From assembly GCF_008084145.1 (NCBI RefSeq), contig NZ_VSDO01000001.1, positions 62,001-126,000 on the forward strand: a stretch of DNA of 64,000 bases. Direction: 5' to 3'. Shown in pieces: positions 36,166-44,460 of this stretch. The position numbers were made by a program, and so were the translations under genes. Source of the DNA: Paenibacillus faecis. GTDB lineage: Bacteria; Bacillota; Bacilli; Paenibacillales; Paenibacillaceae. Under the pieces are notes generated by a model. That model saw only the letters and a program-made list of their open reading frames with translations, did no database searches and was not told the DNA's origin. Numbering within the stretch: position 1 is the stretch's first letter; each line of letters opens with the position of its first letter.

Positions 36166-37428
36166 CTACTTAGCTTCCACCGCCGTTTCAAAGGATTTTC
36201 GATGCATCCAGCCCACTCCGGCCGCCAGCAAGCTTATGACCGCAGCGAACAGATACATATTCACGATGCCGAACCATTCGGCTACACCGCTCATAAACAG
36301 CAGCGACAGGCCAAAAATCGTATTCAGCAGCGTCGATTGCGCCGAAAAAACTTTGGGCAGCATCTCCGCTCCCACACTGCGCTGAATGAGCGTTCTCCGG
36401 GACACGGCGGCCAGCTCCGTAAACGGCCCGGTCAGCAGAACGATCAGCAGTGTCAACGGGGCATACTGATTGAGCGCGAACCATGCCGTAAACGCGGCAT
36501 AACCCAGCATTCCCGCCAGCATCGCCGGAAATATCCGCTTCTCCAGCCGCTCCACGAGAGCGACGACGACCAGCCCGCCGAGTACGGCCCCGGCAAAATA
36601 ACTCGCGTTAATATAGCCCCACCACTTCTCATCCTTCATCAGAATTTCGTTAACGAACACCAGCAGAAACGCGCCGGCCCAAACCGAACCTCCCAGCATA
36701 TCCGTGGCATCCATAAAAGTCAGCGAACGAAGCCGCGGAGATTTCCACAGCGTCACCCATCCTTCCTTTAAAGTATCCCACCGGGAAGCGGAGCCGTTAT
36801 CGGCTCCCCCATTCGAACGGGATCCTGTTCGGATATCCCAGAGACTTCGACGGGCGGGTTCAGTCGGATCCTCGATCCAGATCGTAGCTAACATTGCCGC
36901 CCCGTAACATACCGCAACGCCAAGCAGAACCGGATAAGCTCCGAATGAGGCGACCAGGACGCCGCTGATCGCCCAACCCGCGAACTGAACGATCTGATCG
37001 GTCGTGGCGATCAAACCGTTGGCTTTCATAAGAACCCGGTCGTCGGTAAGCCGCGGAATCAGCGCATTCCGAGCCGGTGTCGTCCAGCCGTCCAGAAACG
37101 AAATGCCGATGATGAGCCCATATACCGGGAGCATCTCTTCCCCGCCAAACCATGGAGAAACATAGCCCGCCAGCAAGCCGAAGAGGGCAAATTGCCCGAA
37201 CTGCGACAAGGTCAGCAAAAAGGGCAGCCTATACTTGTCGATCATCAGCGGGGCGATGAACCCGCTAAACAATTGCGAGGTGACTCTCAAAAAAGGAACC
37301 AGCGTGGCGAACACGACCGAATTCGTCCGTTCCAGCACGAAGGTGGTCAGCGCAACCAAATAAAGCACGTCGGCGCTGTTCGACAGCGTCTGTGAACCCC
37401 ATAATACGTAAAAAGATCGTTTGAACAT
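36166..37428 (-). CDS. MFS exporter
   Basis: 420 residues, about 11-12 membrane helices. SQTLSNSADVLYLVAL, TPARNALIPRLTDDRVLMKANGL and GRRTLIQ-like SRRTLIQRSV put it in the MFS_3 group with enterobactin/macrolide exporter-like proteins. A cytoplasmic loop of about 35 residues with GSRSNGGADNGS lies in the middle. Substrate unknown. Divergent from chrA, with a palindrome between them. Confidence 0.85.
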   Translation of the reverse strand: MFKRSFYVLWGSQTLSNSADVLYLVALTTFVLERTNSVVFATLVPFLRVTSQLFSGFIAPLMIDKYRLPFLLTLSQFGQFALFGLLAGYVSPWFGGEEMLPVYGLIIGISFLDGWTTPARNALIPRLTDDRVLMKANGLIATTDQIVQFAGWAISGVLVASFGAYPVLLGVAVCYGAAMLATIWIEDPTEPARRSLWDIRTGSRSNGGADNGSASRWDTLKEGWVTLWKSPRLRSLTFMDATDMLGGSVWAGAFLLVFVNEILMKDEKWWGYINASYFAGAVLGGLVVVALVERLEKRIFPAMLAGMLGYAAFTAWFALNQYAPLTLLIVLLTGPFTELAAVSRRTLIQRSVGAEMLPKVFSAQSTLLNTIFGLSLLFMSGVAEWFGIVNMYLFAAVISLLAAGVGWMHRKSFETAVEAK

Positions 37429-37546
37429 CTCTTTGTTTCTCCTTATGCATTTTCAATTATCCAATTTCCTAAGTCCAGTGGCCAAGAGTTGCAGCTAGAA
37501 CATCAAATCGGTCTCATCGTTTAAACCCTTCCTACTCATTCAAATT

Positions 37547-37565
37547 ATATTAATGATATTAATAT
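37547..37565. promoter_or_regulatory. 19-bp palindrome between divergent exporter genes
   Basis: ATATTAAT-GAT-ATTAATAT is a perfect inverted repeat in the intergenic region of the MFS exporter and chrA. Its size suits a dimeric repressor such as an ArsR/MarR-type protein. Not followed by a terminator-like T-tract. Confidence 0.5.
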
Positions 37566-37595
37566 TACTATAACGTGGATCTGCGTTTACAGTCC

Positions 37596-37606
37596 AATGC
37601 TATAAT
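37596..37606 (+). promoter_or_regulatory. extended -10 promoter of chrA
   Basis: TGCTATAAT (37598-37606) is an extended -10 box, 32 bases before the start codon; no good -35 is present. Confidence 0.55.
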
Positions 37607-37637
37607 AACTCGAATCTTGACCTTAAGGGAGTGTCTC

Positions 37638-38897
37638 ATGAACAAACACACTTCAACCCGTATCCCGTTACCGCGGAGAATCCGCCGCTTCGGTGAAATC
37701 TTGGCGGTCTCCGCCAAATTGGGGCTGACCTCCTTCGGGGGGCCGATCGCGCATTTGGGCTACTTTCACGAAGAATACGTGAACAAACGCAAATGGATAA
37801 GCGAACAAAGCTACGCCGAGCTGGTCGCGCTGGCCCAGTTTTTGCCGGGACCGGCGAGCAGCCAGGTCGGCATCGGCATCGGCCTGCAGCGCGGCGGGCT
37901 GGCCGGAGCTGTCGCCGCCTGGCTCGGCTTCACCCTGCCGTCCGCGGCGGCGATGGCCCTGTTCGCCCTGGCGCTGCGGGGGATGGACGTGAGCGGCTCC
38001 GCCTGGCTGCACGGCCTGAAGCTGACCGCCGTGGCGGTCGTGGCCCATGCCGTGTGGAGCATGGGCCGCAAACTCGCGGCAGGCCCGAGCCGCGCCGCGA
38101 TCGCCGTGCTGGCCTGCGCGCTGGCGCTGCTCTGGCCGGGGGCCTTCGGCCAGGTGGCCGCGATCGCCGCGGCGGGGCTGGCCGGGCTGTGGCTGTTCCG
38201 CGGCGGCGGGACCGAGGCCGCCGGCCCAAGCGGCGGCGCCGATGCGCCCGCGCCTCAACCGCCGCTGCAATGCGGAGCCGCCCTGTTCAGCCTGGCGCTG
38301 TTCTTCGCCCTGCTCCTGCTGCTGCCGCTCTTCACGCGGCTGGCGGGAGCGGGAGCCGGCGCGGGCGGGGAATCGCTGCGGCTGGTCGACAGCTTCTACC
38401 GCGCGGGCTCGCTCGTGTTCGGCGGCGGTCATGTCGTCCTGCCGCTGCTGGAAAGCGAAATCGTCCCCGCCGGTGTAATCGGCGGGGACGATTTCCTGGC
38501 CGGGTACGGCATGGTGCAGGCCATGCCCGGCCCCTTGTTCACGTTCGCCTCGTATCTCGGCGCCGTGTGGGGCGGCATCCCGGGTGCGATGCTCGCCACC
38601 CTGGCGATTTTCCTGCCCGCGTTTCTGCTGATCCTCGGCGCACTCCCGTTCTGGAGCCGCCTGTCCCGGCATGCGCGGGCCCAAAGCGCCCTGCACGGCG
38701 TTAACGCCGCCGTGGTAGGCCTACTTCTCGCCGCGCTGTATGATCCGATCTGGACGACCTCGGTCCGGAATGCCGGCGATTTCAGCCTGGCTTTGCTGCT
38801 GTTCGCCATGCTGGCCTGGTGGAAGCTGCCGCCCTGGACCGCCGTCGTGGCCGGCGCCGCGGGCGGCCTGCTGCTAGGCCTGCTGACTTCCCTTTGA
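37638..38897 (+). CDS. chrA: chromate transporter ChrA, two-domain form
   Basis: 419 residues from ATG 37638 after AAGGGAG. Two homologous CHR domains are visible: GLTSFGGPIAHLGYFHEEYV and QFLPGPASSQVGIGIG in the first, SLVFGGGHVVLPLLE and MVQAMPGPLFTFASYLGA in the second. About 10-12 membrane helices. The family exports chromate and gives resistance. The gene is far richer in GC (about 70%, with many G/C-ending codons) than its neighbours, which suggests foreign origin. Next to arsB and an MFS exporter. Confidence 0.93.
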   Translation: MNKHTSTRIPLPRRIRRFGEILAVSAKLGLTSFGGPIAHLGYFHEEYVNKRKWISEQSYAELVALAQFLPGPASSQVGIGIGLQRGGLAGAVAAWLGFTLPSAAAMALFALALRGMDVSGSAWLHGLKLTAVAVVAHAVWSMGRKLAAGPSRAAIAVLACALALLWPGAFGQVAAIAAAGLAGLWLFRGGGTEAAGPSGGADAPAPQPPLQCGAALFSLALFFALLLLLPLFTRLAGAGAGAGGESLRLVDSFYRAGSLVFGGGHVVLPLLESEIVPAGVIGGDDFLAGYGMVQAMPGPLFTFASYLGAVWGGIPGAMLATLAIFLPAFLLILGALPFWSRLSRHARAQSALHGVNAAVVGLLLAALYDPIWTTSVRNAGDFSLALLLFAMLAWWKLPPWTAVVAGAAGGLLLGLLTSL

Positions 38898-38902
38898 TCC
38901 CT

Positions 38903-38983
38903 TTACTCCTCATAGATCATCTTGTGCGTCATGCCGCCGTCCACCACCAGGTGGGCGCCGGTCACGAACGTGTTTTTATAACC
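38903..38983 (-). pseudogene. C-terminal remnant of a short-chain dehydrogenase gene
   Basis: In minus orientation the 26 codons before a TAA at 38905-38903 read GYKNTFVTGAHLVVDGG, then MTHKMIYEE. This is the usual C-terminus of classical SDR enzymes. No upstream SDR sequence remains; the frame runs into unrelated intergenic sequence at about 38984. It is the end of a gene otherwise lost, close to a repeat element. Confidence 0.7.
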
Positions 38984-39072
38984 ATACAGGTTGAACTGTT
39001 GATTTGCATATTAGACAGCGGTATAAAGAGTTCTTATCACACTCTTGACCTGCAACTAAGGGTTTGGTTCGA

Positions 39073-39262
39073 ATTAAAGGGAATTCTTCCCGTTAATTTG
39101 GTGCGTAATCGGCTGCAGAGGCGAATTAGCTGGAAAACCTCCCGCTAATTCGCCTGAAATGGTGTATATCGGCAATAGGGCCGATAAATAGCTGGAATAT
39201 TTCCAGCTAAATCCGATGGAAGAGCCAAGATCGGTACATTAACAGGATATTTTCCCGTTAAT
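39073..39262. repeat. composite intergenic repeat of four hairpins (intact copy)
   Basis: Four palindromes in 190 bp: 39073-39097 (ATTAAAGGGAAT/TTCCCGTTAAT), 39120-39154 (GGCGAATTAGC/GCTAATTCGCC, perfect 11-bp stem), 39189-39209 (TAGCTGGAATATTTCCAGCTA, perfect) and 39238-39262 (ATTAACAGGA/TTCCCGTTAAT). The units resemble one another (TTARCKGGAA...TTCCMGYTAA). The same order recurs at 44201-44226 plus 45782-45949. The stretch 38984-39379 holds no gene. Confidence 0.8.
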
Positions 39263-39379
39263 GGTGTAGACTCCGGCGGACCTATATAGAAGTGATGGAT
39301 TCGAAGAAATGAGGTTTGATTAAAGTAACACAAATTGACTATGAATTGTGATTATGAAATCATGAAATAGGGTGATGAA

Positions 39380-39610
39380 ATGACGAAGTTGGTGAATACG
39401 GAAAATACGGATCGTTCCGCTAGCAATAGGGGAGGTAACCGGAAAGGAGCGGGCCGCAAGCCCATAGGCGTAACTAGAAAAATTTCATTGACTTTACCGC
39501 AGGAATGCTGGAAAGAAATAGACCGGTACTGTCACAGAGGAGATTATTCTGTCTCCGAAGTATTGCGATCCATTATCGAAGACAACCTTCATAAAGCCGA
39601 TCTATTATGA
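39380..39610 (+). CDS. small ribbon-helix-helix-like DNA-binding protein
   Basis: 76 residues. A basic N-terminal arm GGNRKGAGRKPIG resembles the GGxRxGAGRKP motif of plasmid and phage DNA-binding proteins; the following RKISLTLPQECWKEIDRYC...SVSEVLRSIIEDNL has the strand-helix-helix pattern of CopG/Arc folds. It could regulate itself and the hydrolase gene 30 bases downstream. Base composition (about 43% GC) is lower than around it. Confidence 0.7.
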   Translation: MTKLVNTENTDRSASNRGGNRKGAGRKPIGVTRKISLTLPQECWKEIDRYCHRGDYSVSEVLRSIIEDNLHKADLL

Positions 39611-39639
39611 ACTCGTGGTTGTAGGAGGAGGTTCATGTT

Positions 39640-40449
39640 ATGGCAGAAGACACTTTAAACATGGATGGTGGACACCTTTTTTACCAGGTTTCCGGAGAAG
39701 GTGATCCCGTTGTTCTGATCCATGGAAATTTTAATGATCATCACATCTGGAATGAACAAGCTGACTCTTTTGCCGCACATTACAAATTAGTCCGGTATGA
39801 TTTAAGAGGATATGGTCTTTCCAGTACGCCAAATACCTCCTTCTCCAATATAGAAGATTTAAAGACACTGATTGATTTTCTGAAGCTCCGTAACGTTACA
39901 TTGGTTGGCTCTTCCATGGGGGGCGGCATTGCTACAGACTTTACTCTGACTTATCCTCATTTAGTCAAAAACCTGATTTTGGTGGCGCCTTCCATAAACG
40001 GCATTCCATATCCAAAAATGATGATGTGGCAAGGAACTAAGAATTTTATCAACCTTCGTTTGAAAGGACGGAAGAAGGCCATTGATTCATTCATAGCTAA
40101 TCCTTACTGGCAATACTTCTTTCCTTCCGCAAGAAAAAAAGAAGCCCGAACAAAATTGATCAACAATGTCAGTAATCCCAACAACTTCTGCAGGTTCTCC
40201 CCCAGTCTTTCAGTTGCAGTTAAGCCTTATGCTTTTCATCGATTGCATGAAATAAACATACCGACTCTCATCATCATTTCGGATCAGGATCATTCATTCA
40301 ACAAGAAGTCTGCGGAAACTTTACATAAAAATATTAAATCATCCTCAAAAATAATCCTGGAAGACTGTGGTCACCTCCCATTTATTGAGGCATCGAATGA
40401 ATTTAATCAAGCGGTTCTTGATTTTCTGTCAAAATGCCCGCTGAACTAA
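39640..40449 (+). CDS. alpha/beta hydrolase
   Basis: 269 residues. Nucleophile elbow VGSSMGGGIA (Ser about 94), oxyanion HGNFNDHHIW, acid in IISDQDHSF and catalytic His in EDCGHLPFIE form a complete triad. The closest general type is the MhpC-like hydrolases; substrate unknown. Codon use is AT-rich (about 42% GC) unlike the neighbours, suggesting acquisition together with the upstream DNA-binding gene. GTAGGAGGAG ribosome site. Confidence 0.85.
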   Translation: MAEDTLNMDGGHLFYQVSGEGDPVVLIHGNFNDHHIWNEQADSFAAHYKLVRYDLRGYGLSSTPNTSFSNIEDLKTLIDFLKLRNVTLVGSSMGGGIATDFTLTYPHLVKNLILVAPSINGIPYPKMMMWQGTKNFINLRLKGRKKAIDSFIANPYWQYFFPSARKKEARTKLINNVSNPNNFCRFSPSLSVAVKPYAFHRLHEINIPTLIIISDQDHSFNKKSAETLHKNIKSSSKIILEDCGHLPFIEASNEFNQAVLDFLSKCPLN

Positions 40450-40482
40450 AAAAGGGTGCTTTGCCACGCAAAGCCCCCCTTC
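40450..40482 (-). terminator. terminator of the epimerase gene
   Basis: Minus-strand GGGGCTTTG(CGTGG)CAAAGCACCC followed by six T; no T-tract on the plus strand. Confidence 0.7.
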
Positions 40483-40486
40483 CAGT

Positions 40487-41371
40487 TCAACCCCGACCTT
40501 GGGCTATATTCCGAATCAGGTCCGGCAGCCATTCCTGCAGGGAACTAAAGCGGTAACCCGCCGCCCGGGCTTTGGAAATATCCATATACCAGGAGGCGCC
40601 GACCCCAAACGGCGAGGCGTCGCCCGGATCCGTTACCGCTTGGAGCAGCGCCGGCTTGCCGGTTTCCCGCTCGATCAGCTCCATTAAGCTGCGCAAAGTA
40701 ATCGTCCCTTCCGAGCTCGCATTGATCGGTCCACGCAGTTCCGAGCCGCCGAGCCATCGCAAAAAGGAGGCCGTCTCGGCCGAGGAAATAAACGACATCG
40801 CCGCCTCCGGATTGGGCATGCCAATCGGCGTCCCCTTCATTACCCGTTCGATATGAAAATGGAGCCGCCGGGTGTAGTCATCCGGCCCCAGAACGATCGG
40901 AATCCGCATGGCGGCCACCGGAAATTCCGCCAGTTGAAAAAAGGCCGCTTCCGCCTGCCTCTTTCCTTCCCCGTAATCAAAGTCATCCCGATCCCCGCTC
41001 TTCCGTTCATAGGTATAAGGATCAAAGTCCTCCTCAACCAGCGGGGACGCCCCAAACCCGTAAACCGACAAGGTAGACGTCAGGATGTATCGCCCCACAT
41101 GCCCGTCAAATGCCCGAATCGCCGCTTCGGCTTCACCGGGCGAATAGCAGATATTATCGAACACCACATCCCAAGGTCCGGCCGCGGCCACGCTGCGAAG
41201 CGAGCCTTCATCCGTCCGGTCCACGGTTCTCCGGATCACGGGGTGGTCAAACGCCGCCTTCGTTGTTCCCCGGGTCGCCACTGTAACCTCGTGAACGCCA
41301 TCCTGCAGGAGCAGATCAACCAATCTTTTGCCGAAATATCGCGTTCCGCCAAGCACCAACACTTTGCCCAT
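40487..41371 (-). CDS. NAD-dependent epimerase/dehydratase-family protein
   Basis: 294 residues from ATG 41371, nine bases after AGGAGG. Extended SDR: VLVLGGTRYFGKRLVDLLL binds the dinucleotide, YILTSTLSVYG carries Ser and Tyr but the usual YxxxK becomes YGEGKRQAE, with Tyr and Lys kept. It resembles the isoflavone-reductase-like or nucleoside-diphosphate-sugar epimerases of Bacillales. Substrate unknown. It may be cotranscribed with the two membrane protein genes upstream (29-base gap). Confidence 0.85.
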   Translation of the reverse strand: MGKVLVLGGTRYFGKRLVDLLLQDGVHEVTVATRGTTKAAFDHPVIRRTVDRTDEGSLRSVAAAGPWDVVFDNICYSPGEAEAAIRAFDGHVGRYILTSTLSVYGFGASPLVEEDFDPYTYERKSGDRDDFDYGEGKRQAEAAFFQLAEFPVAAMRIPIVLGPDDYTRRLHFHIERVMKGTPIGMPNPEAAMSFISSAETASFLRWLGGSELRGPINASSEGTITLRSLMELIERETGKPALLQAVTDPGDASPFGVGASWYMDISKARAAGYRFSSLQEWLPDLIRNIAQGRG

Positions 41372-41400
41372 ACGTTTCGACCTCCTGTATACATCTTTTA

Positions 41401-41802
41401 TCAGCGGCTGTCGAACAGACTTTTCATCAGGCTGAGCCCGCACAGCATCGCAATGTAAAACTGTCCTTCATGAGCCGCTATACTTTTATATAACGAGGAA
41501 TAGGGCATATTTAGATACAGGTCCGCCACCGGGTAAAGCAGCAGAAGGAGCGCCGGGAGAAATACGAAAAAAAACAACGGACGCGTAAACGCCCGGCGGT
41601 TCGGCAATCCGCCCAGCAAGCTTACGTAGGCGCCGAGCACCAACCCATAAAGCATATTGCCCAGTTGTTTGTAGCTGATTTTAAGAAATTTGTCCGGATT
41701 TTGCTCCATCATCCCCACGAAGCGATTTCCGTAATAGAGCAGTACAAGCGCCCCCAACGTCCATAGCGCATAGTAAAAATACCCCTTGGATTTATTCATC
41801 AT
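41401..41802 (-). CDS. small integral membrane protein, unknown
   Basis: 133 residues with four hydrophobic segments (LGALVLLYYGN, LGNMLYGLVLGAYVSLLGG, LFFFVFLPALLLLLYPVA, FYIAMLCGLSLMKSL). The start codon overlaps the stop of the DUF817 gene (ATGA), so the two are coupled. No family recognised. Confidence 0.75.
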   Translation of the reverse strand: MMNKSKGYFYYALWTLGALVLLYYGNRFVGMMEQNPDKFLKISYKQLGNMLYGLVLGAYVSLLGGLPNRRAFTRPLFFFVFLPALLLLLYPVADLYLNMPYSSLYKSIAAHEGQFYIAMLCGLSLMKSLFDSR

Positions 41803-42632
41803 TTAGCCCCTCTATCTATGGTTTTCGGATTATCGATATTCGGATCGGGGTTCGCGTTTTGGGGGCCTGCCCCGATTCCCGCTTTAACCCGCTTTAACTG
41901 TGCGACGATAATGATGCTGATCACCACCAGCAGAAACCAGGAACTGATTTTGCCGAGATGCACCACCCGCCAGATTTGCTCTTGGTCGGGATAGCTCCAA
42001 GCCCCCAGGAAGGTCGATATATTTTCGGCAACCCAGATAAAGAAAGCGATCAGCAAAAAGGACAGGGTCAACGGCAGCCAATACGTTCTCCCGAGCAGGG
42101 TGAAATGAACCCGGGTCTTGAAAAAGACGATAATCAAAATCGCCGTCAACCCCCAGCGGTAGTCCCCGATATAATGATGCGTGAAAAAATTGAAATAAAT
42201 GGCCGCGCAAAGCGGAACGACATAATAAGCCGCGGGCCAGTCGGTCATCCGCAGGTCAAGCCTCCGCCAAGCCTGGCAAATGTAACTGGCCACACTGGCG
42301 TACATGAACCCGCTGTAAAGCGGAACGCCGAACACTTTGCTCCAGCCTTCCCCGGGATAAGACCACGAACCCATATGAACTTTGTAGAGTTCGAGAGCCA
42401 ATCCGATCAAGTGAAACACGCAGATGACCTTCAGCTCATCGATCGTCTCCAATTTAAAGGCGACCATACCGACTTGAGCCAGCAGGCACACGACCAGAAT
42501 CAAGTCATAACGGGGCACGCCGGGAATTTCCACGATTTTGGTTAAACCGAGAGTCCCGAAAATAATGACCGGAAAAATGCACGACAGCGCCTGAAGCCAG
42601 GCGAATTGCAGCAAACTGCGGATGAAACGCAT
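41799..42632 (-). CDS. DUF817 membrane protein (YoaT-like)
   Basis: 277 residues with about eight membrane helices. KVHMGSWSYPGEG, VPLYSGFMYASVASYICQAWRRLDL and FTHHYIGDYRW are the signature of DUF817, a family without known function. First gene of the DUF817/membrane protein/epimerase run. Confidence 0.88.
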   Translation of the reverse strand: MRFIRSLLQFAWLQALSCIFPVIIFGTLGLTKIVEIPGVPRYDLILVVCLLAQVGMVAFKLETIDELKVICVFHLIGLALELYKVHMGSWSYPGEGWSKVFGVPLYSGFMYASVASYICQAWRRLDLRMTDWPAAYYVVPLCAAIYFNFFTHHYIGDYRWGLTAILIIVFFKTRVHFTLLGRTYWLPLTLSFLLIAFFIWVAENISTFLGAWSYPDQEQIWRVVHLGKISSWFLLVVISIIIVAQLKRVKAGIGAGPQNANPDPNIDNPKTIDRGAK

Positions 42633-42920
42633 AGGACCTCCCCGTATTCCGCTAAGCTCGCGGTTCTTTTTCTAAGATATCATATCTTCGCCGCAAGCGA
42701 CTATAGCAGGGTAAGACGAGACCTATCTCTAACCAGGCTTTGTCATTAACCCCGCTTCAGAAAAACACTCCGGTCTGTGAACAAGGGGCTCTGCCGTAAC
42801 CTCAATTGCGTAACCGGCTGGCTCAGTTACATCATTAGGCTGCTATCATACAGCAAAAAGAGCCACAGCATGTGTGACTCTTTGGTTCCTTGACTCTCCG
42901 CGCTTAACTCTCTACTTGAC
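42633..42920. other. intergenic region with terminator, otherwise nothing recognised
   Basis: A terminator for the Fsr-like gene lies at 42855-42885. The remaining 220 bases contain a GTAACC...GGCTGGCTCAGTTAC hairpin near 42799 but no gene or known element. Confidence 0.4.
42855..42885 (-). terminator. terminator of the Fsr-like MFS gene
   Basis: Minus-strand AAAGAGTCACACA(TGC)TGTGGCTCTTTTT. Confidence 0.75.
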
Positions 42921-44138
42921 TCAAGCCCTCAGCGCCTCATCCTTCGGTAGCAGCACGGTCAACAGACCGAGCAGCGGCAAATACGAGCAAAGCTGCATGA
43001 CGAACCGGATTCCCCATTGGTCGGCAAAGTGGCCGAGCAAGGCCGAACCGAGTCCGCCAAGCCCGAAGGAAAGGCCGAAAAACAGCCCGGAGACCAGCCC
43101 CACTTTGCCGGGGAGCAATTCCTGCGCGTAGACGACGATAATCGAAAACGACGAAGACATGATGAAGCCGGCCAACACGACGAGCACGCCGGACCAGAAC
43201 AGGTTGGCGTAAGGCAGCAGCAGCGAGAATGGGGCCGCGCCGAGAATCGACAGCCAGATAATATTTTTGCGTCCGTACCGGTCGGCCATCGGTCCGCCGA
43301 AAAACGTGCCGACGGCGGCCGCCGCGAGAAACGCGAACACATACCATTGCGCCGCGCTCTTGCCGACGCCGTAATGATCGATCATGAAGAACGCATAAAA
43401 GCTGGAGATGCTGATGGAGTAGACATTTTTCGAAAACAACAGCAGCACCAAAATCGTGATTGCCAGGCCGATCTTCCCCCTGCTTAAACCGGATCTTACT
43501 TCCGCCCCGGGGTGAACCGCCGATTTCCGCGGCCGCGGGCGAATGTCCAGCGACGCATACCAACGGGCTACATAAAACTGGATCACGATCGCCGCAATCG
43601 CCGCTAAAGCGAACCAGACGACACTATGCTGGCCGAGCGGGATAAAAATCAACGCCGTCATCAGCGGTCCGAGCGAGGTCCCGATATTCCCGCCGACCTG
43701 AAAAATCGACTGGGCCAGCCCCCGACGTTCCCCCGCCGCAAGGTATGCGACGCGGGACGATTCCGGATGAAAGATCGAAGAGCCGAGCCCGATGCATGTA
43801 ACCGCCAGCAGAATGATACTGTAAGCGGGCGCAAAAGCCAGCATGACGATCCCGATGAGCGTAAAACAGACCCCGAGGGGCAAGATGTAGGGACGCGGAC
43901 GTATGTCCGAATACAGTCCGACCAGCGGTTGAAACACGGATGCCGTGATGTTCATAGCGAACGAAATCCAACCGATCTGTCCGTAACTGAGCGTCAGCGA
44001 ATCCCGCAAAATCGGAAACAAGGCGGGAATGGCCGACTGCATCGTATCGTTCAGCAAATGCACCATGCTGATGGCAAACAGAATGGGAAATACCGTTGCC
44101 GTCCGCGGTATGGACTTGCCTGCTGTTGTTTGACTCAT
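42921..44138 (-). CDS. MFS exporter, fosmidomycin resistance (Fsr) type
   Basis: 405 residues, 12 membrane helices. MVHLLNDTMQSAIPALFPILRDSLTLSYGQIG near the N-terminus and GLGSSIFHPESSRVAYLA in the middle are Fsr hallmarks. The family exports fosmidomycin or unrelated small molecules, and many members have no known drug. The IS110 element begins about 90 bases upstream of its start, so its promoter region may be affected by the insertion. Confidence 0.87.
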   Translation of the reverse strand: MSQTTAGKSIPRTATVFPILFAISMVHLLNDTMQSAIPALFPILRDSLTLSYGQIGWISFAMNITASVFQPLVGLYSDIRPRPYILPLGVCFTLIGIVMLAFAPAYSIILLAVTCIGLGSSIFHPESSRVAYLAAGERRGLAQSIFQVGGNIGTSLGPLMTALIFIPLGQHSVVWFALAAIAAIVIQFYVARWYASLDIRPRPRKSAVHPGAEVRSGLSRGKIGLAITILVLLLFSKNVYSISISSFYAFFMIDHYGVGKSAAQWYVFAFLAAAAVGTFFGGPMADRYGRKNIIWLSILGAAPFSLLLPYANLFWSGVLVVLAGFIMSSSFSIIVVYAQELLPGKVGLVSGLFFGLSFGLGGLGSALLGHFADQWGIRFVMQLCSYLPLLGLLTVLLPKDEALRA

Positions 44139-44200
44139 TTTTATCTCCCCATCCGTCTCTATATAAGTTGAACGCGGTCGCGCCCGGCACCTATTAACGC

Positions 44201-44226
44201 AATTAACGGGAATTTCTCCCGTTAAT
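44201..44226. repeat. first hairpin of the composite repeat, left of the IS element
   Basis: AATTAACGGGAATT/TCTCCCGTTAAT corresponds to the first unit of the intact copy at 39073. The sequence following that unit in the intact copy (TTGGTGCG...GCAGAGGC) appears instead to the right of the IS at about 45784. Confidence 0.7.
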
Positions 44227-44460
44227 CAAACATGGCCTAGCGGCCACCGCCAGTAATGAAAATGGTACGGTCATTCACCTACTTTTCTGTTACATTTAAA
44301 GTGTGAGTCATAGGTCGGCCAAATATTGGGGATCTACCCCGTCCGTTAATCGGACCAACTGCAGCCATGAGGATCGCCGAGTGTTGCCTTGAGCACGTGT
44401 ATAAATTTTCTCCTCAAAAGGTTGCATGATTCACACCCATACTGCAACTGGAGGGATAAT
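44227..44460 (+). ncRNA. possible bridge-RNA region of the IS110 element
   Basis: The 234 bases before the transposase start have no ORF but several short hairpins. In IS110-group elements this left end is transcribed to the RNA that pairs with donor and target DNA. Placement here is inference from the family; the target loop is not identified. Confidence 0.35.

Noticed and set aside
37668-38696. Long minus-strand open frame opposite chrA
   Set aside because: High GC removes stop codons from antisense frames; the translation is a low-complexity run of Gln, Arg, Gly and Ala, while the plus-strand frame is a clear ChrA.
39073-39262. CRISPR array
   Set aside because: The repeated units are palindromes of varying sequence and spacing without identical direct repeats or unique spacers, and no cas genes are near.
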